From NCBI RefSeq assembly GCF_023701745.1, contig NZ_JAJOZB010000001.1, positions 3,850,501 to 3,914,500 of the forward strand: a stretch of 64,000 nt of DNA, read 5' to 3'. Both the position numbers and the translations under genes were made by a program. The notes under the pieces were generated by a model. The model saw only the letters and a list, made by a program, of their open reading frames with translations. It ran no database searches and was not told where the DNA came from. The DNA comes from Streptomyces sp. RKAG293. GTDB lineage: Bacteria; Actinomycetota; Actinomycetes; Streptomycetales; Streptomycetaceae. Of the stretch, positions 17,504 to 26,576 are shown piece by piece. Position 1 is the first letter of the stretch; every line of letters begins with the position of its first letter.

Positions 17504-17571
17504 GGGGTTTCGAAATGCTGCCGAGCTATTTGTGGGCCGCCAGGCCCGTAAATAGTCGATTTCGAAGCCCC
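17504..17571. terminator. Nested 68-nt inverted repeat between convergent genes
   Basis: Outer arms 17504-17516 (GGGGTTTCGAAAT) and 17559-17571 (ATTTCGAAGCCCC) pair with one G-T. Inner arms 17526-17538 (CTATTTGTGGGCC) and 17543-17555 (GGCCCGTAAATAG) pair with two changes around a GCCA loop. The rest of the 17264-17607 interval is GC-rich with no convincing gene. The structure lies between two converging genes, so a bidirectional terminator is the simplest reading, but its two-tier form and AT-rich arms are unusual here. Confidence 0.55.
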
Positions 17572-17607
17572 GCCCCGCAGGGCCCGGCCCCCGACCCGGC
17601 CCGTGAA

Positions 17608-18123
17608 CTACCGCCCCGCCGCGAACCCGGTCGTCTCGTACGCCGACGAAACCCCGCCCCGATCCGGCCGCACCCAGTACCGCACGTCCCCCGCCCGCTC
17701 CAGCCGCTCGAACCACAGCGACTTCACCCAGAGTCCCGCCCCGGCCCCCGCCAGCAGCATTCCGCCCGCGGAAGAAGCGAGCAGCGTGGACGCCGCGGCA
17801 AGAGCGAACGCCGCGAGCAGCCACCACCGGTGGCCGCGGACCCAGATCCGCGCCGTCACCCGGCGGTCCTGGAGGAAGACGGACTTGCCGGCCCGCGTGG
17901 CGTCCGCGCCGAGCGCCACGTATCGCCCGCGCCGTACCGCGAAGGCGACGACCGCCGCGACGATGAACAGGGCTGCCCCGCCGAGTATCCCGATCCGGCG
18001 GCCGGTCACGCCGGGGACGAACACGCCTCCCACGGCGGCCACCGCGCCCAGCCACAACAGCCAGCGCGCAGCGACCCGCACCAGCACCCCCACCCGAGCC
18101 AGCGTGTAAGCCCCGCGTGCCAC
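17608..18123 (-). CDS. Hypothetical membrane protein with four predicted helices
   Basis: 171 residues from GTG 18123, which has CGGAGGAGG about 7 bp upstream; longer starts lack a ribosome site. Hydrophobic segments occur near residues 18-40 (LLWLGAVAAVGGVFVPGV), 45-62 (IGILGGAALFIVAAVVAF), and a pair near 100-135 (WWLLAAFALAAASTLLA and GGMLLAGAGAGLWV), with a basic linker RVTARIWVRGHRW between the pairs. The C terminus is soluble and contains RYWVRPDRGG. I do not recognise the family and no catalytic motif is seen. It stands alone, converging on the PLP enzyme gene. Confidence 0.65.
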   Translation of the reverse strand: MARGAYTLARVGVLVRVAARWLLWLGAVAAVGGVFVPGVTGRRIGILGGAALFIVAAVVAFAVRRGRYVALGADATRAGKSVFLQDRRVTARIWVRGHRWWLLAAFALAAASTLLASSAGGMLLAGAGAGLWVKSLWFERLERAGDVRYWVRPDRGGVSSAYETTGFAAGR

Positions 18124-18249
18124 GACCGTCCTCCTCCGATACGTCCACACCGCTACGCAGCGTCCAGTTGCACGGGAGGGTACTCAGCGATCCTCAGAAT
18201 TTCATGAGGGCCCGGTCGGTCGGCGCACAGCGTCAGTCGGCGCACAGCG

Positions 18250-19194
18250 TCAGTCGGTGAACAGCCCCCGCGCAGCGGCCCGCGCGTCGAACTCCTCGAG
18301 GCTCGCCTGGGCGTCCGGCAGGTGATCGCACATCGACTCCAGCAGGACGCGTCCGAGCAGCATCGGGGCGCAGGCCGTGTCGAAAGCGAGCCCGGTGCCC
18401 ACCGCGGCAGGCAGCAGCAGGTCGGAGCAGGCGGCGACCGGGGCGAAGGCGCTGTCGGCGACGGTGACGACCGTCAGACCGGCCTGGCGCGCGTACGTCA
18501 GGGCCTCGACGACCTCGCGGGGATGCCGCGGCAGCGCGAAGCAGAGCAGCGCGCTCGCGCCCGCCCGGACCGCGCCGTCGACGCGGTCGGCGAACATCGT
18601 GCCGCCCTCGTCGAGCAGCCGGACGTCGGGGTGGACCTTCGCGGCGAAGTACGCGAAGCCGCGCGCCTGCGCGCCCGCCGCGCGCAGGCCGAGGACGGGC
18701 AGCGGGCGGGACGCGGCGAGCACGGCGCCGGCGCGGGCGACGGGCGCTGGGTCGGCGAGGAGGGCGGCGAGGTGCCGGAGGTTCTCGATCTCGGCGTGCA
18801 CGGCCTGCTGGTACTCGTTGTACGGGGCGGCCTCGGGGCCGGGCCGTACCGGCGCGACCTCGCGCAGGTGGCGGCGGAGCGCCGGGTAGCCGTCGAAGCC
18901 GAGCGCGACGGCGAAACGGGTGACGGACGGCTGGCTGACCCCGGCGAGCTCGGCGACCTCGACGCTGGACAGGAACGGCGCGTCGGCCGACCGGCGCACC
19001 AGGCAGTGGGCGATCCGGCGCTGCGTCGGGGTGAGCCGGTGCGACTCGAACAGCTTCAGCAGCCGCGCCGAAGCGCCCTCGGCCGCGCCCTCGCCGGCAC
19101 CCGCACCCGGGCCCGCTCCCAGGACCGCGCCCAGGCCCGCACCGACGCCCGCGCCCGCCTCCGCGGCGTCGCCCCCGTCCTCCGTGGTACCCAT
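18250..19194 (-). CDS. MurR/RpiR-family transcriptional regulator with SIS domain
   Basis: 314 residues from ATG 19194, preceded by AGGAGG at 6-7 bp. An Ala/Gly-rich disordered leader of about 45 residues (GAGVGAGLGAVLGAGPGAGA) is followed by an RpiR HTH_6 domain (HRLTPTQRRIAHCLVRRSAD, then VAELAGVSQPSVTRFAVALGF). Residues 130-290 form a sugar isomerase (SIS) domain that usually senses a phosphosugar. Such proteins repress or activate sugar or amino-acid catabolic genes. No sugar gene is adjacent; the nearest catabolic genes are the hut operon. The stop codon is followed by two tandem copies of a 17-bp sequence (GGCGCACAGCGTCAGTC) around 18220-18253. Confidence 0.85.
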   Translation of the reverse strand: MGTTEDGGDAAEAGAGVGAGLGAVLGAGPGAGAGEGAAEGASARLLKLFESHRLTPTQRRIAHCLVRRSADAPFLSSVEVAELAGVSQPSVTRFAVALGFDGYPALRRHLREVAPVRPGPEAAPYNEYQQAVHAEIENLRHLAALLADPAPVARAGAVLAASRPLPVLGLRAAGAQARGFAYFAAKVHPDVRLLDEGGTMFADRVDGAVRAGASALLCFALPRHPREVVEALTYARQAGLTVVTVADSAFAPVAACSDLLLPAAVGTGLAFDTACAPMLLGRVLLESMCDHLPDAQASLEEFDARAAARGLFTD

Positions 19195-19310
19195 CAACGT
19201 CCTCCTGGCCTATTCAGTCGTCGCTGACTCTGCATGAATCCATGCAGCATTGGCAAGGAGTGTCCACCGGACGCGTCAGAACCGGCGGCCGGCGTGGCTA
19301 CGCGTGGCGG

Positions 19311-20687
19311 CTACACCGGCGGCAGCCGCCCCTTCTGCGGCTTGCCCATCGCGTTCCGCGGCAGCTCGTCCAGGAACCGGACCTTGCGCGGCCGCTTGTG
19401 CACCGAAAGGTGCCCGGCCACGAAGTCCATCAGTTCGGCCTCGCTCACCCCGTCCGCGACGACGAACGCGACGATCTCCTGGCCCAGGTCCTCGTGCGGC
19501 GCGCCCACCACCGCCGCCTCCCGGACCGCGGGGTGGTCGAGCAGCGCGTTCTCCACCTCGCCCGCGCCGATGCGGTAGCCGCCGGACTTGATGAGGTCGG
19601 TCGAGGCGCGGCCGACGATCCGGTGCATGCCGTCCGGCTCCGCCATCGCCATGTCGCCGGTGCGGAACCAGCCGTCGGCGGTGTACGAGGCGGCGGTGGC
19701 CTCCGTGCGGCCGAGATAGCCGTCGAAGAGCGTGCCGGAACGGATCTGCAGCTCGCCGACCGTAGCGCCGTCGTACGGGACGGGCCCGCCGTCCTCGTCC
19801 ACCAGCCGGGTCTCCACCCCCGGCAGCGGCAGCCCGACCGAGCCGGGGCGGCGTTCACCGGCCGCCCGCGTGCTGATCGTGATCAGCGTCTCCGTCATCC
19901 CGTACCGCTCCACGGGACGCTGCCCGGTGAGCGTCTCCAGGTCCCGGAAGACGGGCGCGGGCAGCGGGGCGCTGCCCGAGACGAGCAGCCGGGCGCCGGT
20001 CAGCGCCCGTGCGGCGGCGGGGTCGCGCACCACCCGCGACCAGACCGTCGGCACGCCGAAGTAGAGGCTGCCGCCGGCCGCCGCGTAGGCCTGCGGCGTC
20101 GGCCGTCCGGTGTGCACCAGCCGGCTGCCGGTGCGCAGCGCGCCGAGCACGCCCAGCACCAGGCCGTGCACGTGGAACAGCGGCAGGCCGTGCACCAGCG
20201 TGTCCCCCGCGGTCCACTCCCAGGCCCCGGCGAGCGCGTCGAGGTCGGCGGCGATCGCGCCGCGCGAGACCACGACGCCCTTGGGCGGGCCGGTCGTTCC
20301 CGATGTGTAGAGGATGAGCGCGGTTTCCTTCGGCCCCGGCTCGGGCCCGCTCCAGCCGGCCCGTTCGGCGAAGTCGACGGGGATCAGCGCCGCGCCGGAG
20401 TCCCCCAGGATGTGGTTCTGCTCGGCCGGCCCCGCGTCCGGCGGCACCGGGACCAACGGCACTCCGGCCAGCAGCCCGCCCACCACCGCGGCCACCGTCT
20501 CCAGCGACGCCGTCGCCCGCAGCGCGAACGCCGGCGCCCCCGCCACCCGCGCCGCGACCGCGCCCGCCGCGCCGAGCAGCTCCTCGTACGAGCAGGACCG
20601 CCCCGCGACGGTCACGGCGTCGGGCCGGTCCGCGCCGTCGGACGCGGTGAGGGCCGTCAGCAGGGAGGGGACGGGTGACAGCGGCAC
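19311..20687 (-). CDS. Acyl-CoA synthetase (AMP-forming), malonyl-CoA synthetase-like
   Basis: 458 residues from GTG 20687 (AGAGGAG 8-9 bp upstream). It is an ANL-superfamily adenylate-forming ligase: P-loop ALILYTSGTTGPPKGVVVS, the A5 motif ERYGMTETLITIS, the adenosine-binding GWFRTGDMAMAEPDG, and A10-like MGKPQKG with the catalytic lysine near the C terminus. The size of about 460 and the short N-terminal domain fit MatB-like malonyl/methylmalonyl-CoA synthetases, which make extender units from dicarboxylic acids, but small fatty acyl substrates are not excluded. It is monocistronic and divergent from a small membrane-protein gene. Confidence 0.82.
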   Translation of the reverse strand: MPLSPVPSLLTALTASDGADRPDAVTVAGRSCSYEELLGAAGAVAARVAGAPAFALRATASLETVAAVVGGLLAGVPLVPVPPDAGPAEQNHILGDSGAALIPVDFAERAGWSGPEPGPKETALILYTSGTTGPPKGVVVSRGAIAADLDALAGAWEWTAGDTLVHGLPLFHVHGLVLGVLGALRTGSRLVHTGRPTPQAYAAAGGSLYFGVPTVWSRVVRDPAAARALTGARLLVSGSAPLPAPVFRDLETLTGQRPVERYGMTETLITISTRAAGERRPGSVGLPLPGVETRLVDEDGGPVPYDGATVGELQIRSGTLFDGYLGRTEATAASYTADGWFRTGDMAMAEPDGMHRIVGRASTDLIKSGGYRIGAGEVENALLDHPAVREAAVVGAPHEDLGQEIVAFVVADGVSEAELMDFVAGHLSVHKRPRKVRFLDELPRNAMGKPQKGRLPPV

Positions 20688-20829
20688 GGGTGTGCTCCTC
20701 TGAAGGTCTCTGTCCGATGAATGTCTCTGACCAGGATCCCGGATCCGAGATCCGGGCCCCGCCGGGCTCGACCGGGCTCGACGGCGCTCGCAGCGCAGTA
20801 GCACCGCGACTCTACGCATCGCCCGCTGG

Positions 20830-20868
20830 GAGGGGGCACCCCCGAAAAGAATCGGGGGTTTCCCCCAG
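20830..20868. repeat. GC-rich palindromic intergenic element
   Basis: GGGAGGGGGCACCCCCGA is followed by AAAGAA and TCGGGGGTTTCCCCC. The CCCCCGA/TCGGGGG stem (20840-20846 with 20853-20859) lies in the 215-bp divergent spacer before the 20903 gene and resembles Streptomyces intergenic palindromes. Confidence 0.45.
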
Positions 20869-20902
20869 TGCCTGACGCCGCCGCGCTCCGTACGGTGGCG
20901 TC

Positions 20903-21331
20903 ATGGACGCCCGCGACCCGGAACTCAAAAAAGAACTCGCCGCCACCCTTCAGGCCCGCAAGGACCTCGGTGCGGAGTACGAGTCGGAACTGGTCGACTC
21001 GTTCATGGAGAAAGTGGACCAGCGCCTCGACAGCCATGTCGAGCAGCGGGTCCGCCGCCAACTGGCCGAGCAGCAGACCTCCTTCGCCCGGGCGGGCCGC
21101 AGCCCCGGCACGCCGGAGCCCAACGCGCGCTTCGCCCGCTACGGCTTCGCCGGCTTCACCATGATCGCCGCGATCCCGCTCTCCGCGATCGGTGTGGTCA
21201 ACGCGGGGACCGGCGGTCTGTTCATCACCTGGGCCGGCATCGTGGGCGTGAACGTCGCCCAGTCCCTCGGCCACCTCTTCACGGGCGACCGCGGCGAGCG
21301 GCGCAAGAAGTCCGACGGCGACTGGGAGTAA
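20903..21331 (+). CDS. Hypothetical integral membrane protein with charged N-terminal helix
   Basis: 142 residues. The first 55 are strongly helical and charged (DPELKKELAATLQARKDLGA and LVDSFMEKVDQRLDSHVEQR), probably coiled coil. Then come two hydrophobic segments (YGFAGFTMIAAIPLSAIGVV near 82-100 and GGLFITWAGIVGVNVAQSLG near 105-124), and a basic tail RGERRKK. This layout is common among conserved actinobacterial membrane proteins of unknown function. No enzyme motif. A 12-bp perfect inverted repeat ends the unit downstream. I do not recognise a named family. Confidence 0.75.
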   Translation: MDARDPELKKELAATLQARKDLGAEYESELVDSFMEKVDQRLDSHVEQRVRRQLAEQQTSFARAGRSPGTPEPNARFARYGFAGFTMIAAIPLSAIGVVNAGTGGLFITWAGIVGVNVAQSLGHLFTGDRGERRKKSDGDWE

Positions 21332-21420
21332 CCACCGGCCCGCCGGAAAGCCGGGCGGACACGGACGGGCCGGCAGGCAGCCGGGCGAACGGCGCGGCGA
21401 CCCCGCGGAAGAAGTTGGAG

Positions 21421-21473
21421 CGGGGACCGCCGCACCCCCGGTCACCCGGGGGGCGGGACGACGGCGGTCCCCG
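21421..21473 (+). terminator. Inverted repeat downstream of 20903 gene
   Basis: Arms 21421-21432 (CGGGGACCGCCG) and 21462-21473 (CGGCGGTCCCCG) are perfectly complementary, with an inner GC-rich palindrome. The rest of 21332-21713 shows no coding signal. Confidence 0.6.
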
Positions 21474-21713
21474 CATCGGACGCGGGCCGGGTCAGGACCA
21501 GACACCGCGTCCAGGGAGGGTCACCTCAGAGGTCCGGGAGCCGCTCCGGAGTTCCTGGGTGCCACATCCTGTGTCGCCGGGCTTCTCTTCCCGGCGAACA
21601 CCAATGTGCCCGACGCGTGTTAAGCGCGTGCTGCGGCCGCGTGACGCGGATGTAGCACTTTCGAATCCCCGGGTGAACGGCGCGCCATGGGCGGCGTTCC
21701 ACGCTTCCGTGGG

Positions 21714-22472
21714 TCAGCGCTGGGCGCGGGTGAGGTTCTTCGCGATCTTCTGGGTGAACCCCACATCGGCGGCACCGAGATCGGCGGACTGGACCGCGTA
21801 GAACGTCGTGATCACGCTGTTGCCGACGCGGGTCGCGACCAGGGTGGTGCCGCCGTCCCACTGGTCCGAGGTGAGCACGGCCTTGATGGACTGGCCCTTC
21901 GACCCCGCTATCGGGCCGCTCTTCACCTTCACCGGGACGGGAGAGCCGCTCCCGGAGTCGGTGAAGTGCGCGCAGCGGGTGAATGCCTGCTGGATGCGGG
22001 TCATGGCGGTCGCGGCGCCGGAGCCGCGGAAGGTGTCGACCTCCTGGGTGAACTCCTCGCGCTTGGCGTTGAGGAAGTCGCCCTGGGCGAACGAGGCGCT
22101 CTCGATGCCGCTGACCCGGATCCAGCCGGTCTGCTCCAGCGTCCCGCACGCACCGGCGGCGCCGTCCTTGGCCACGGGTGCGAGCTCCAGGCCGGAGTCG
22201 CGGGTGGCGTCCGCGTTGGCCTTGTACCCCTTGGGGAGCACATCACCCCGCAGCAGGACGGCCCGCAGCTTGTCGCCGGTGAGCAGCCGGGCGTCCGTAG
22301 CGGCGGGGGCAGTGGTGGCGGGTGACGTGGTCGCTCCGGTGGAGGGAGTCGTGGCGGTCACCGCCGGACCGGTCCCGGCCGCGGAGTCCGTGGCGGACGA
22401 GCAGGCGGTGAGCGCCAGCGGCAGGAGCAACACGGCGGCAGCACGGAGCGGGGCGGGGGTGCGGGGGGTCAT
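21714..22472 (-). CDS. Lipoprotein with extracytoplasmic sensor-like domain
   Basis: 252 residues. The N terminus is a lipoprotein signal (AAAVLLLPLALTACSS; lipobox LTAC, lipid-modified Cys at 24), followed by a Thr/Ser/Ala-rich linker to about residue 62. The remaining 190 residues (LLTGDKLRAVLLRGDVLPKGY onward) resemble the soluble sensor-type domains found in actinobacterial lipoproteins and at the outer end of PknH-like kinases, with Cys pairs likely in disulfide (GACGTLEQ and TRCAHF). The protein should sit on the outer face of the membrane. Ligand unknown. It follows cystathionine beta-synthase on the same strand, but a strong terminator between them argues for separate transcription. 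Confidence 0.75.
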   Translation of the reverse strand: MTPRTPAPLRAAAVLLLPLALTACSSATDSAAGTGPAVTATTPSTGATTSPATTAPAATDARLLTGDKLRAVLLRGDVLPKGYKANADATRDSGLELAPVAKDGAAGACGTLEQTGWIRVSGIESASFAQGDFLNAKREEFTQEVDTFRGSGAATAMTRIQQAFTRCAHFTDSGSGSPVPVKVKSGPIAGSKGQSIKAVLTSDQWDGGTTLVATRVGNSVITTFYAVQSADLGAADVGFTQKIAKNLTRAQR

Positions 22473-22557
22473 GGCGGACCGTTCTGCTGGAGATCTGCTG
22501 AGAGGACGCAGGACCCGGTCCAGGACGAGGCGCTGCGCCGGGCGAGCAGAAAGTACA

Positions 22558-22596
22558 CGACGGCCCCCCTGCCCGGACCGGGCAGGGGGGCCGTCG
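22558..22596 (-). terminator. 19-bp perfect terminator stem after the CBS gene
   Basis: Arms 22558-22576 (CGACGGCCCCCCTGCCCGG) and 22578-22596 are fully complementary; the real loop must use a few of the central bases. It lies 25 bp past the CBS stop. Confidence 0.8.
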
Positions 22597-22620
22597 TGGT
22601 GCCGGTTACGGCTCGGCTGG

Positions 22621-24003
22621 TTACTTGGCCAGGAAGGCGAGCAGGTCCTGACGGCTCACGACGCCGGTCGGCTTGCCCTCGACGAGGACGATCGCCGCGT
22701 CGGACTTGGTGCCCAGGACCTTCATCAGGTCGGAGACCGGCTCGCCGGAGCCGACCTGCGGCAGCGGTCCGCTCATGTGCTTCTCCAGCGGGTCCGCCAG
22801 CGTGGCGCGCTTGGCGAACAGCGCGTCCAGGAGGTCGCGTTCCATGACGGAGCCGATGACCTCGGCCGCCATCACGTCCGGGTGGCCGGCGCCCGGCTTG
22901 ACGATGGGCATCTGGGAGACGCCGTACTCGCGGAGCACGTCGATCGCCTCGCCGACCGTCTCCTCCGGGTGCATGTGCAGCAGCTGCGGGATGCCGCCGC
23001 CCTTGTGCTCCAGGACGTCGGCGACGCGGGCCTGGCCGGTGCCCTCGTCGAGGAAGCCGTGCGAGGCCATCCACTCGTCGCTGAAGATCTTCGACATGTA
23101 GCCGCGGCCGGAGTCCGGCAGCAGGACGACGACGACGTCGTCCGGGCCGAGCTTCTCGGCGACGCGCAGCGCCGCGACGACCGCCATGCCGCAGGAGCCG
23201 CCGACGAGCAGGCCCTCCTCCTTGGCGAGGCGGCGGGTCATCTGGAACGAGTCCTTGTCGGACACGGCGACGATGCCGTCCGCGACCTCACGGTCGTAGG
23301 CGGTCGGCCAGAAGTCCTCACCGACGCCCTCGACCAGGTACGGACGCCCGGAGCCGCCGGAGTACACCGAGCCCTCGGGGTCGGCGCCGATGACCTGGAC
23401 GCGGCCGTCACTGGCGTCCTTGAGGTAGCGGCCGGTGCCGGAGATGGTGCCGCCGGTGCCGACGCCCGCGACGAAGTGCGTGATCCGCCCCTCCGTCTGC
23501 TCCCACAGCTCGGGGCCGGTGGAGTGGTAGTGCGACAGCGGGTTGTTCGGGTTGCTGTACTGGTCCGGCTTCCACGCGTTGGGGGTCTCGCGCACCAGCC
23601 GGTCGGAGACGTTGTAGTACGACTCCGGGTGGTCGGGGTCCACGGCGGTCGGGCAGACCACGACCTCCGCGCCGTACGCCCGCAGTACGTTGATCTTGTC
23701 GAGCGACACCTTGTCCGGGCAGACGAAGATGCAGTGGTAGCCCTTCTGCTGGGCGACGATCGCGAGGCCGACACCGGTGTTGCCGGACGTCGGCTCGACG
23801 ATCGTGCCGCCGGGCTTCAGCTCACCGCTCTGCTCCGCGGCCTCGATCATCCGGACCGCGATGCGGTCCTTGACCGAGCCTCCGGGGTTGAAGTACTCGA
23901 CCTTGGCCAGGACGGTCGCCTGGATGCCCTCGGTCACGTTGTTGAGCCGCACCAGCGGGGTGTTGCCGACGAGGCTGATCATCGAGTCGTGGAACTGCAC
24001 CAT
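22621..24003 (-). CDS. Cystathionine beta-synthase
   Basis: 460 residues from ATG 24003. A PLP fold-II enzyme that condenses serine (or O-acetylserine) and homocysteine to cystathionine in reverse transsulfuration. PLP lysine is Lys45 in NPGGSVKDR; the substrate loop is PTSGNTG (71-77); the phosphate-binding loop is GVGTGGTISGTGRYL. Residues from about 335 form two CBS domains (VADVLEHKGGGIPQLL and ending TGVVSRQDLLAFLA), which in homologues bind adenosyl ligands. Length fits the CBS rather than the shorter CysK family. Monocistronic, divergent from the SGNH hydrolase gene. Confidence 0.92.
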   Translation of the reverse strand: MVQFHDSMISLVGNTPLVRLNNVTEGIQATVLAKVEYFNPGGSVKDRIAVRMIEAAEQSGELKPGGTIVEPTSGNTGVGLAIVAQQKGYHCIFVCPDKVSLDKINVLRAYGAEVVVCPTAVDPDHPESYYNVSDRLVRETPNAWKPDQYSNPNNPLSHYHSTGPELWEQTEGRITHFVAGVGTGGTISGTGRYLKDASDGRVQVIGADPEGSVYSGGSGRPYLVEGVGEDFWPTAYDREVADGIVAVSDKDSFQMTRRLAKEEGLLVGGSCGMAVVAALRVAEKLGPDDVVVVLLPDSGRGYMSKIFSDEWMASHGFLDEGTGQARVADVLEHKGGGIPQLLHMHPEETVGEAIDVLREYGVSQMPIVKPGAGHPDVMAAEVIGSVMERDLLDALFAKRATLADPLEKHMSGPLPQVGSGEPVSDLMKVLGTKSDAAIVLVEGKPTGVVSRQDLLAFLAK

Positions 24004-24197
24004 TGTCTCCGGGTTCTCCGTGAATGTGCGGCCAGCCTATGGCCTAACGCGCCGACTCTCAGCTCGTCCGCGCCTCGATCGCTTCTCCCTTCCTCCCCCC
24101 TAATGTCGATCGATCACCACTACGGCACGTTGCAGTGGGCGCGTCACGGGGCAACAAGGTGTTGTACGCACAAAAGCACGGGAGGTGAGCGGGCTCG

Positions 24198-25226
24198 ATG
24201 TCGAGGGCGAGGGTGGCACGGCGGATCGCGACCGCGGCCGCATACGGCGGTGGCGGGATCAGTCTGCTCGGCGGGGCGGCCGTCGGAGTACTGCTGGCCG
24301 AGGTGAGCCTGGCCAAACGGACGGTCGGCGGCTCCGACGACGTACCGCCGCGCGCCGACGGCAGATACGGGTCGGCGTTCTCGCACCGAACGGATGAAGT
24401 TCCGCTCCGGCTCGGCTTCCTCGGGGACTCGACGGCGGCGGGGCAGGGCGTGCACCGGGCCCGCGAGACCCCGGGCGCGCTGCTCGCCTCCGGGCTCGCG
24501 GCGGTCGCGGAGCGTCCCGTCACCCTGGTGAACGTGGCGAACCCCGGAGCGCAGTCCAACGACCTGGCGCGCCAGGTCGCCCTGCTGCTCGACGTGGGCG
24601 CACCGCCCCCGGACGTCTGCGTGATCATGATCGGCGCGAATGACGTCACGCACCGGATGCCGCCCGCCAAGTCCGTCCGGCTGCTGTCGGACGCGGTCCG
24701 CCGGCTGCGTGAGGCGGGCAGCGAGGTGATCGTCGGCACCTGTCCCGACCTGGGCTCGGTGGAACCGGTGTACCAGCCGCTGCGCTGGCTGGCGCGCCGG
24801 ATGAGCCGCCAGCTGGCCGCCGCGCAGACCATAGGGGTGGTCGGGCTCGGCGGCCGTTCGGTCTCGCTGGGCGATCTGCTCGGAGCGGAGTTCGAGGCCC
24901 ATCCCCGCGAGATGTTCGGCCCCGACAACTACCACCCCTCCGCGGAGGGGTACGCGACGGCGGCCATGGCGATGCTCCCGACGCTGTGCGCCTCACTGGG
25001 CGTGTGGCCGGAAGCGGACGAGCGTCCGGACGCACAGCGCGGCGAGGGCTTCCTGCCGGTGGCACAGGCCGCCGTGGAGGCCGCTTCGGAGGGCGGTACG
25101 GAGGTCGTCGCGGCGATGCACCCCGTATCCGGGCCCCGTGGCCGCTGGGCGCTGCTCAAGCACCGCCGCCGCCAGCGGCTGCCGCACGGGGCCGAACGGA
25201 CGGCCAGCCAGCATTCGTCGGCCTGA
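24198..25226 (+). CDS. SGNH/GDSL-family hydrolase, membrane-anchored or secreted
   Basis: 342 residues. An N-terminal hydrophobic segment (GGGGISLLGGAAVGVLLAEV, residues 17-36) preceded by arginines acts as signal anchor. The catalytic domain has block I GFLGDSTAAGQG with the nucleophile Ser, the Gly of block II in NVANPGAQSNDLA, block III GANDVTHR, and block V DNYHPSAEGY with Asp and His. This is a complete SGNH esterase/lipase set. The last 80 residues are charged and probably disordered (LLKHRRRQRLPHGAERT). Substrate unknown: could be a lipid, acetylated glycan or other ester on the cell surface. Confidence 0.87.
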   Translation: MSRARVARRIATAAAYGGGGISLLGGAAVGVLLAEVSLAKRTVGGSDDVPPRADGRYGSAFSHRTDEVPLRLGFLGDSTAAGQGVHRARETPGALLASGLAAVAERPVTLVNVANPGAQSNDLARQVALLLDVGAPPPDVCVIMIGANDVTHRMPPAKSVRLLSDAVRRLREAGSEVIVGTCPDLGSVEPVYQPLRWLARRMSRQLAAAQTIGVVGLGGRSVSLGDLLGAEFEAHPREMFGPDNYHPSAEGYATAAMAMLPTLCASLGVWPEADERPDAQRGEGFLPVAQAAVEAASEGGTEVVAAMHPVSGPRGRWALLKHRRRQRLPHGAERTASQHSSA

Positions 25227-25355
25227 GGAGGGACCCGGGCTAAGCGCGCGCTCAGAAAGAGTCCCGTGTCACAGCCCACAGCCCGTGACTCCTCGCGATA
25301 CGTGCAGGTAACTTCCCAGAGAGTCCTGCCGCCTCGACGAGGAGTGTGTGTCGCG

Positions 25356-26576
25356 ATGCCCGAAGCCGTGATCGTCTCAGCCGCCCGATCCCCCATCGGA
25401 CGCGCCTTCAAGGGATCCCTCAAGGATCTGCGCCCGGACGACCTGACCGCCACGATCATCCAGGCCGCGCTCGCGAAGGTCCCGGAGCTGGACCCGCGGC
25501 AGATCGACGACCTGATGCTCGGCTGCGGTCTGCCCGGCGGCGAGCAGGGCTACAACCTCGGCCGGATCGTGGCCGTGCAGATGGGCATGGACCACCTGCC
25601 GGGCTGCACGGTCACCCGTTACTGTTCGTCGTCGCTCCAGACGACCCGGATGGCGATGCACGCCATCAAGGCCGGCGAGGGCGACATCTTCGTCTCGGCC
25701 GGTGTCGAGATGGTCTCGCGCAGCATCAAGGGCAGCTCCGACGGCCTGCCGGACACCAAGAACCCGCTCTTCGCCGACGCCGAGCTGCGCACCCTGGGCC
25801 GCGCCGAGAAGGGCGGCGGCGAGTGGCACGACCCGCGCGAGGACGGGCTGATCCCGGACGCGTACATCTCGATGGGCCAGACCGCCGAGAACCTCGCCGC
25901 GATCAAGGGCGTCACCCGCGCCGACCAGGACGAGTTCGGCGTGCGGTCGCAGAACCTCGCCGAGGCCGCCATCAAGAACGGCTTCTGGGAGCGCGAGATC
26001 ACCCCGGTCACGCTGCCGGACGGCACGGTCGTCTCCAAGGACGACGGCCCGCGCGCGGGCGTCACGCTGGAGGGCGTCCAGGGCCTCAAGCCGGTCTTCC
26101 GCCCCGACGGCACGGTCACCGCGGGCAACTGCTGCCCGCTCAACGACGGCGCCGCGGCCCTCGTGGTCATGTCCGACGTGAAGGCCCGCGAGCTGGGCAT
26201 CACCCCGCTCGCCCGCGTCGTCTCCACCGGTGTCTCCGGCCTCTCCCCCGAGATCATGGGCTACGGCCCGGTCGAGGCGTCGAAGCAGGCGCTCAAGCGG
26301 GCCGGCCTGGGCATCGGCGACATCGACCTGGTCGAGATCAACGAGGCGTTCGCCGCGCAGGTCATCCCGTCCTACCGCGACCTCGGCGTGGACCTGGACC
26401 GGCTGAACATCAACGGCGGCGCGATCGCCGTGGGCCACCCGTTCGGCATGACCGGCGCCCGCATCACCGGCACGCTGATCAACTCGCTGCAGTTCCACGA
26501 CAAGCAGTTCGGCCTGGAGACGATGTGCGTCGGCGGCGGCCAGGGCATGGCGATGGTCATCGAGCGCCTGAGCTGA
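25356..26576 (+). CDS. Acetyl-CoA C-acetyltransferase (thiolase)
   Basis: 406 residues from ATG 25356; GAGGAG lies 11 bp upstream, and GTG 25347 is an alternative. It cleaves or condenses acyl-CoA units (thiolase I/II family). The acylated Cys90 is in [15 protein letters not shown]; the CoA-loop is followed by [16 protein letters not shown]; the catalytic His is in [16 protein letters not shown]; the second Cys is in [12 protein letters not shown] close to the end. Every catalytic residue is present. The last six codons are included in a 101-bp unit repeated in tandem downstream, so the 3' end of this gene has been duplicated with its flank. Confidence 0.93.
   Translation: MPEAVIVSAARSPIGRAFKGSLKDLRPDDLTATIIQAALAKVPELDPRQIDDLMLGCGLPGGEQGYNLGRIVAVQMGMDHLPGCTVTRYCSSSLQTTRMAMHAIKAGEGDIFVSAGVEMVSRSIKGSSDGLPDTKNPLFADAELRTLGRAEKGGGEWHDPREDGLIPDAYISMGQTAENLAAIKGVTRADQDEFGVRSQNLAEAAIKNGFWEREITPVTLPDGTVVSKDDGPRAGVTLEGVQGLKPVFRPDGTVTAGNCCPLNDGAAALVVMSDVKARELGITPLARVVSTGVSGLSPEIMGYGPVEASKQALKRAGLGIGDIDLVEINEAFAAQVIPSYRDLGVDLDRLNINGGAIAVGHPFGMTGARITGTLINSLQFHDKQFGLETMCVGGGQGMAMVIERLS

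Noticed and set aside
16781..18148. Long minus-strand frame overlapping the PLP enzyme and the membrane protein
   Set aside because: Both overlapped genes have real family or membrane-protein features in other frames; this one shows none.
18220..18253. Two tandem 17-bp copies (GGCGCACAGCGTCAGTC) as an operator
   Set aside because: They overlap the 3' end of the RpiR regulator gene, not a promoter; most simply a slippage duplication.
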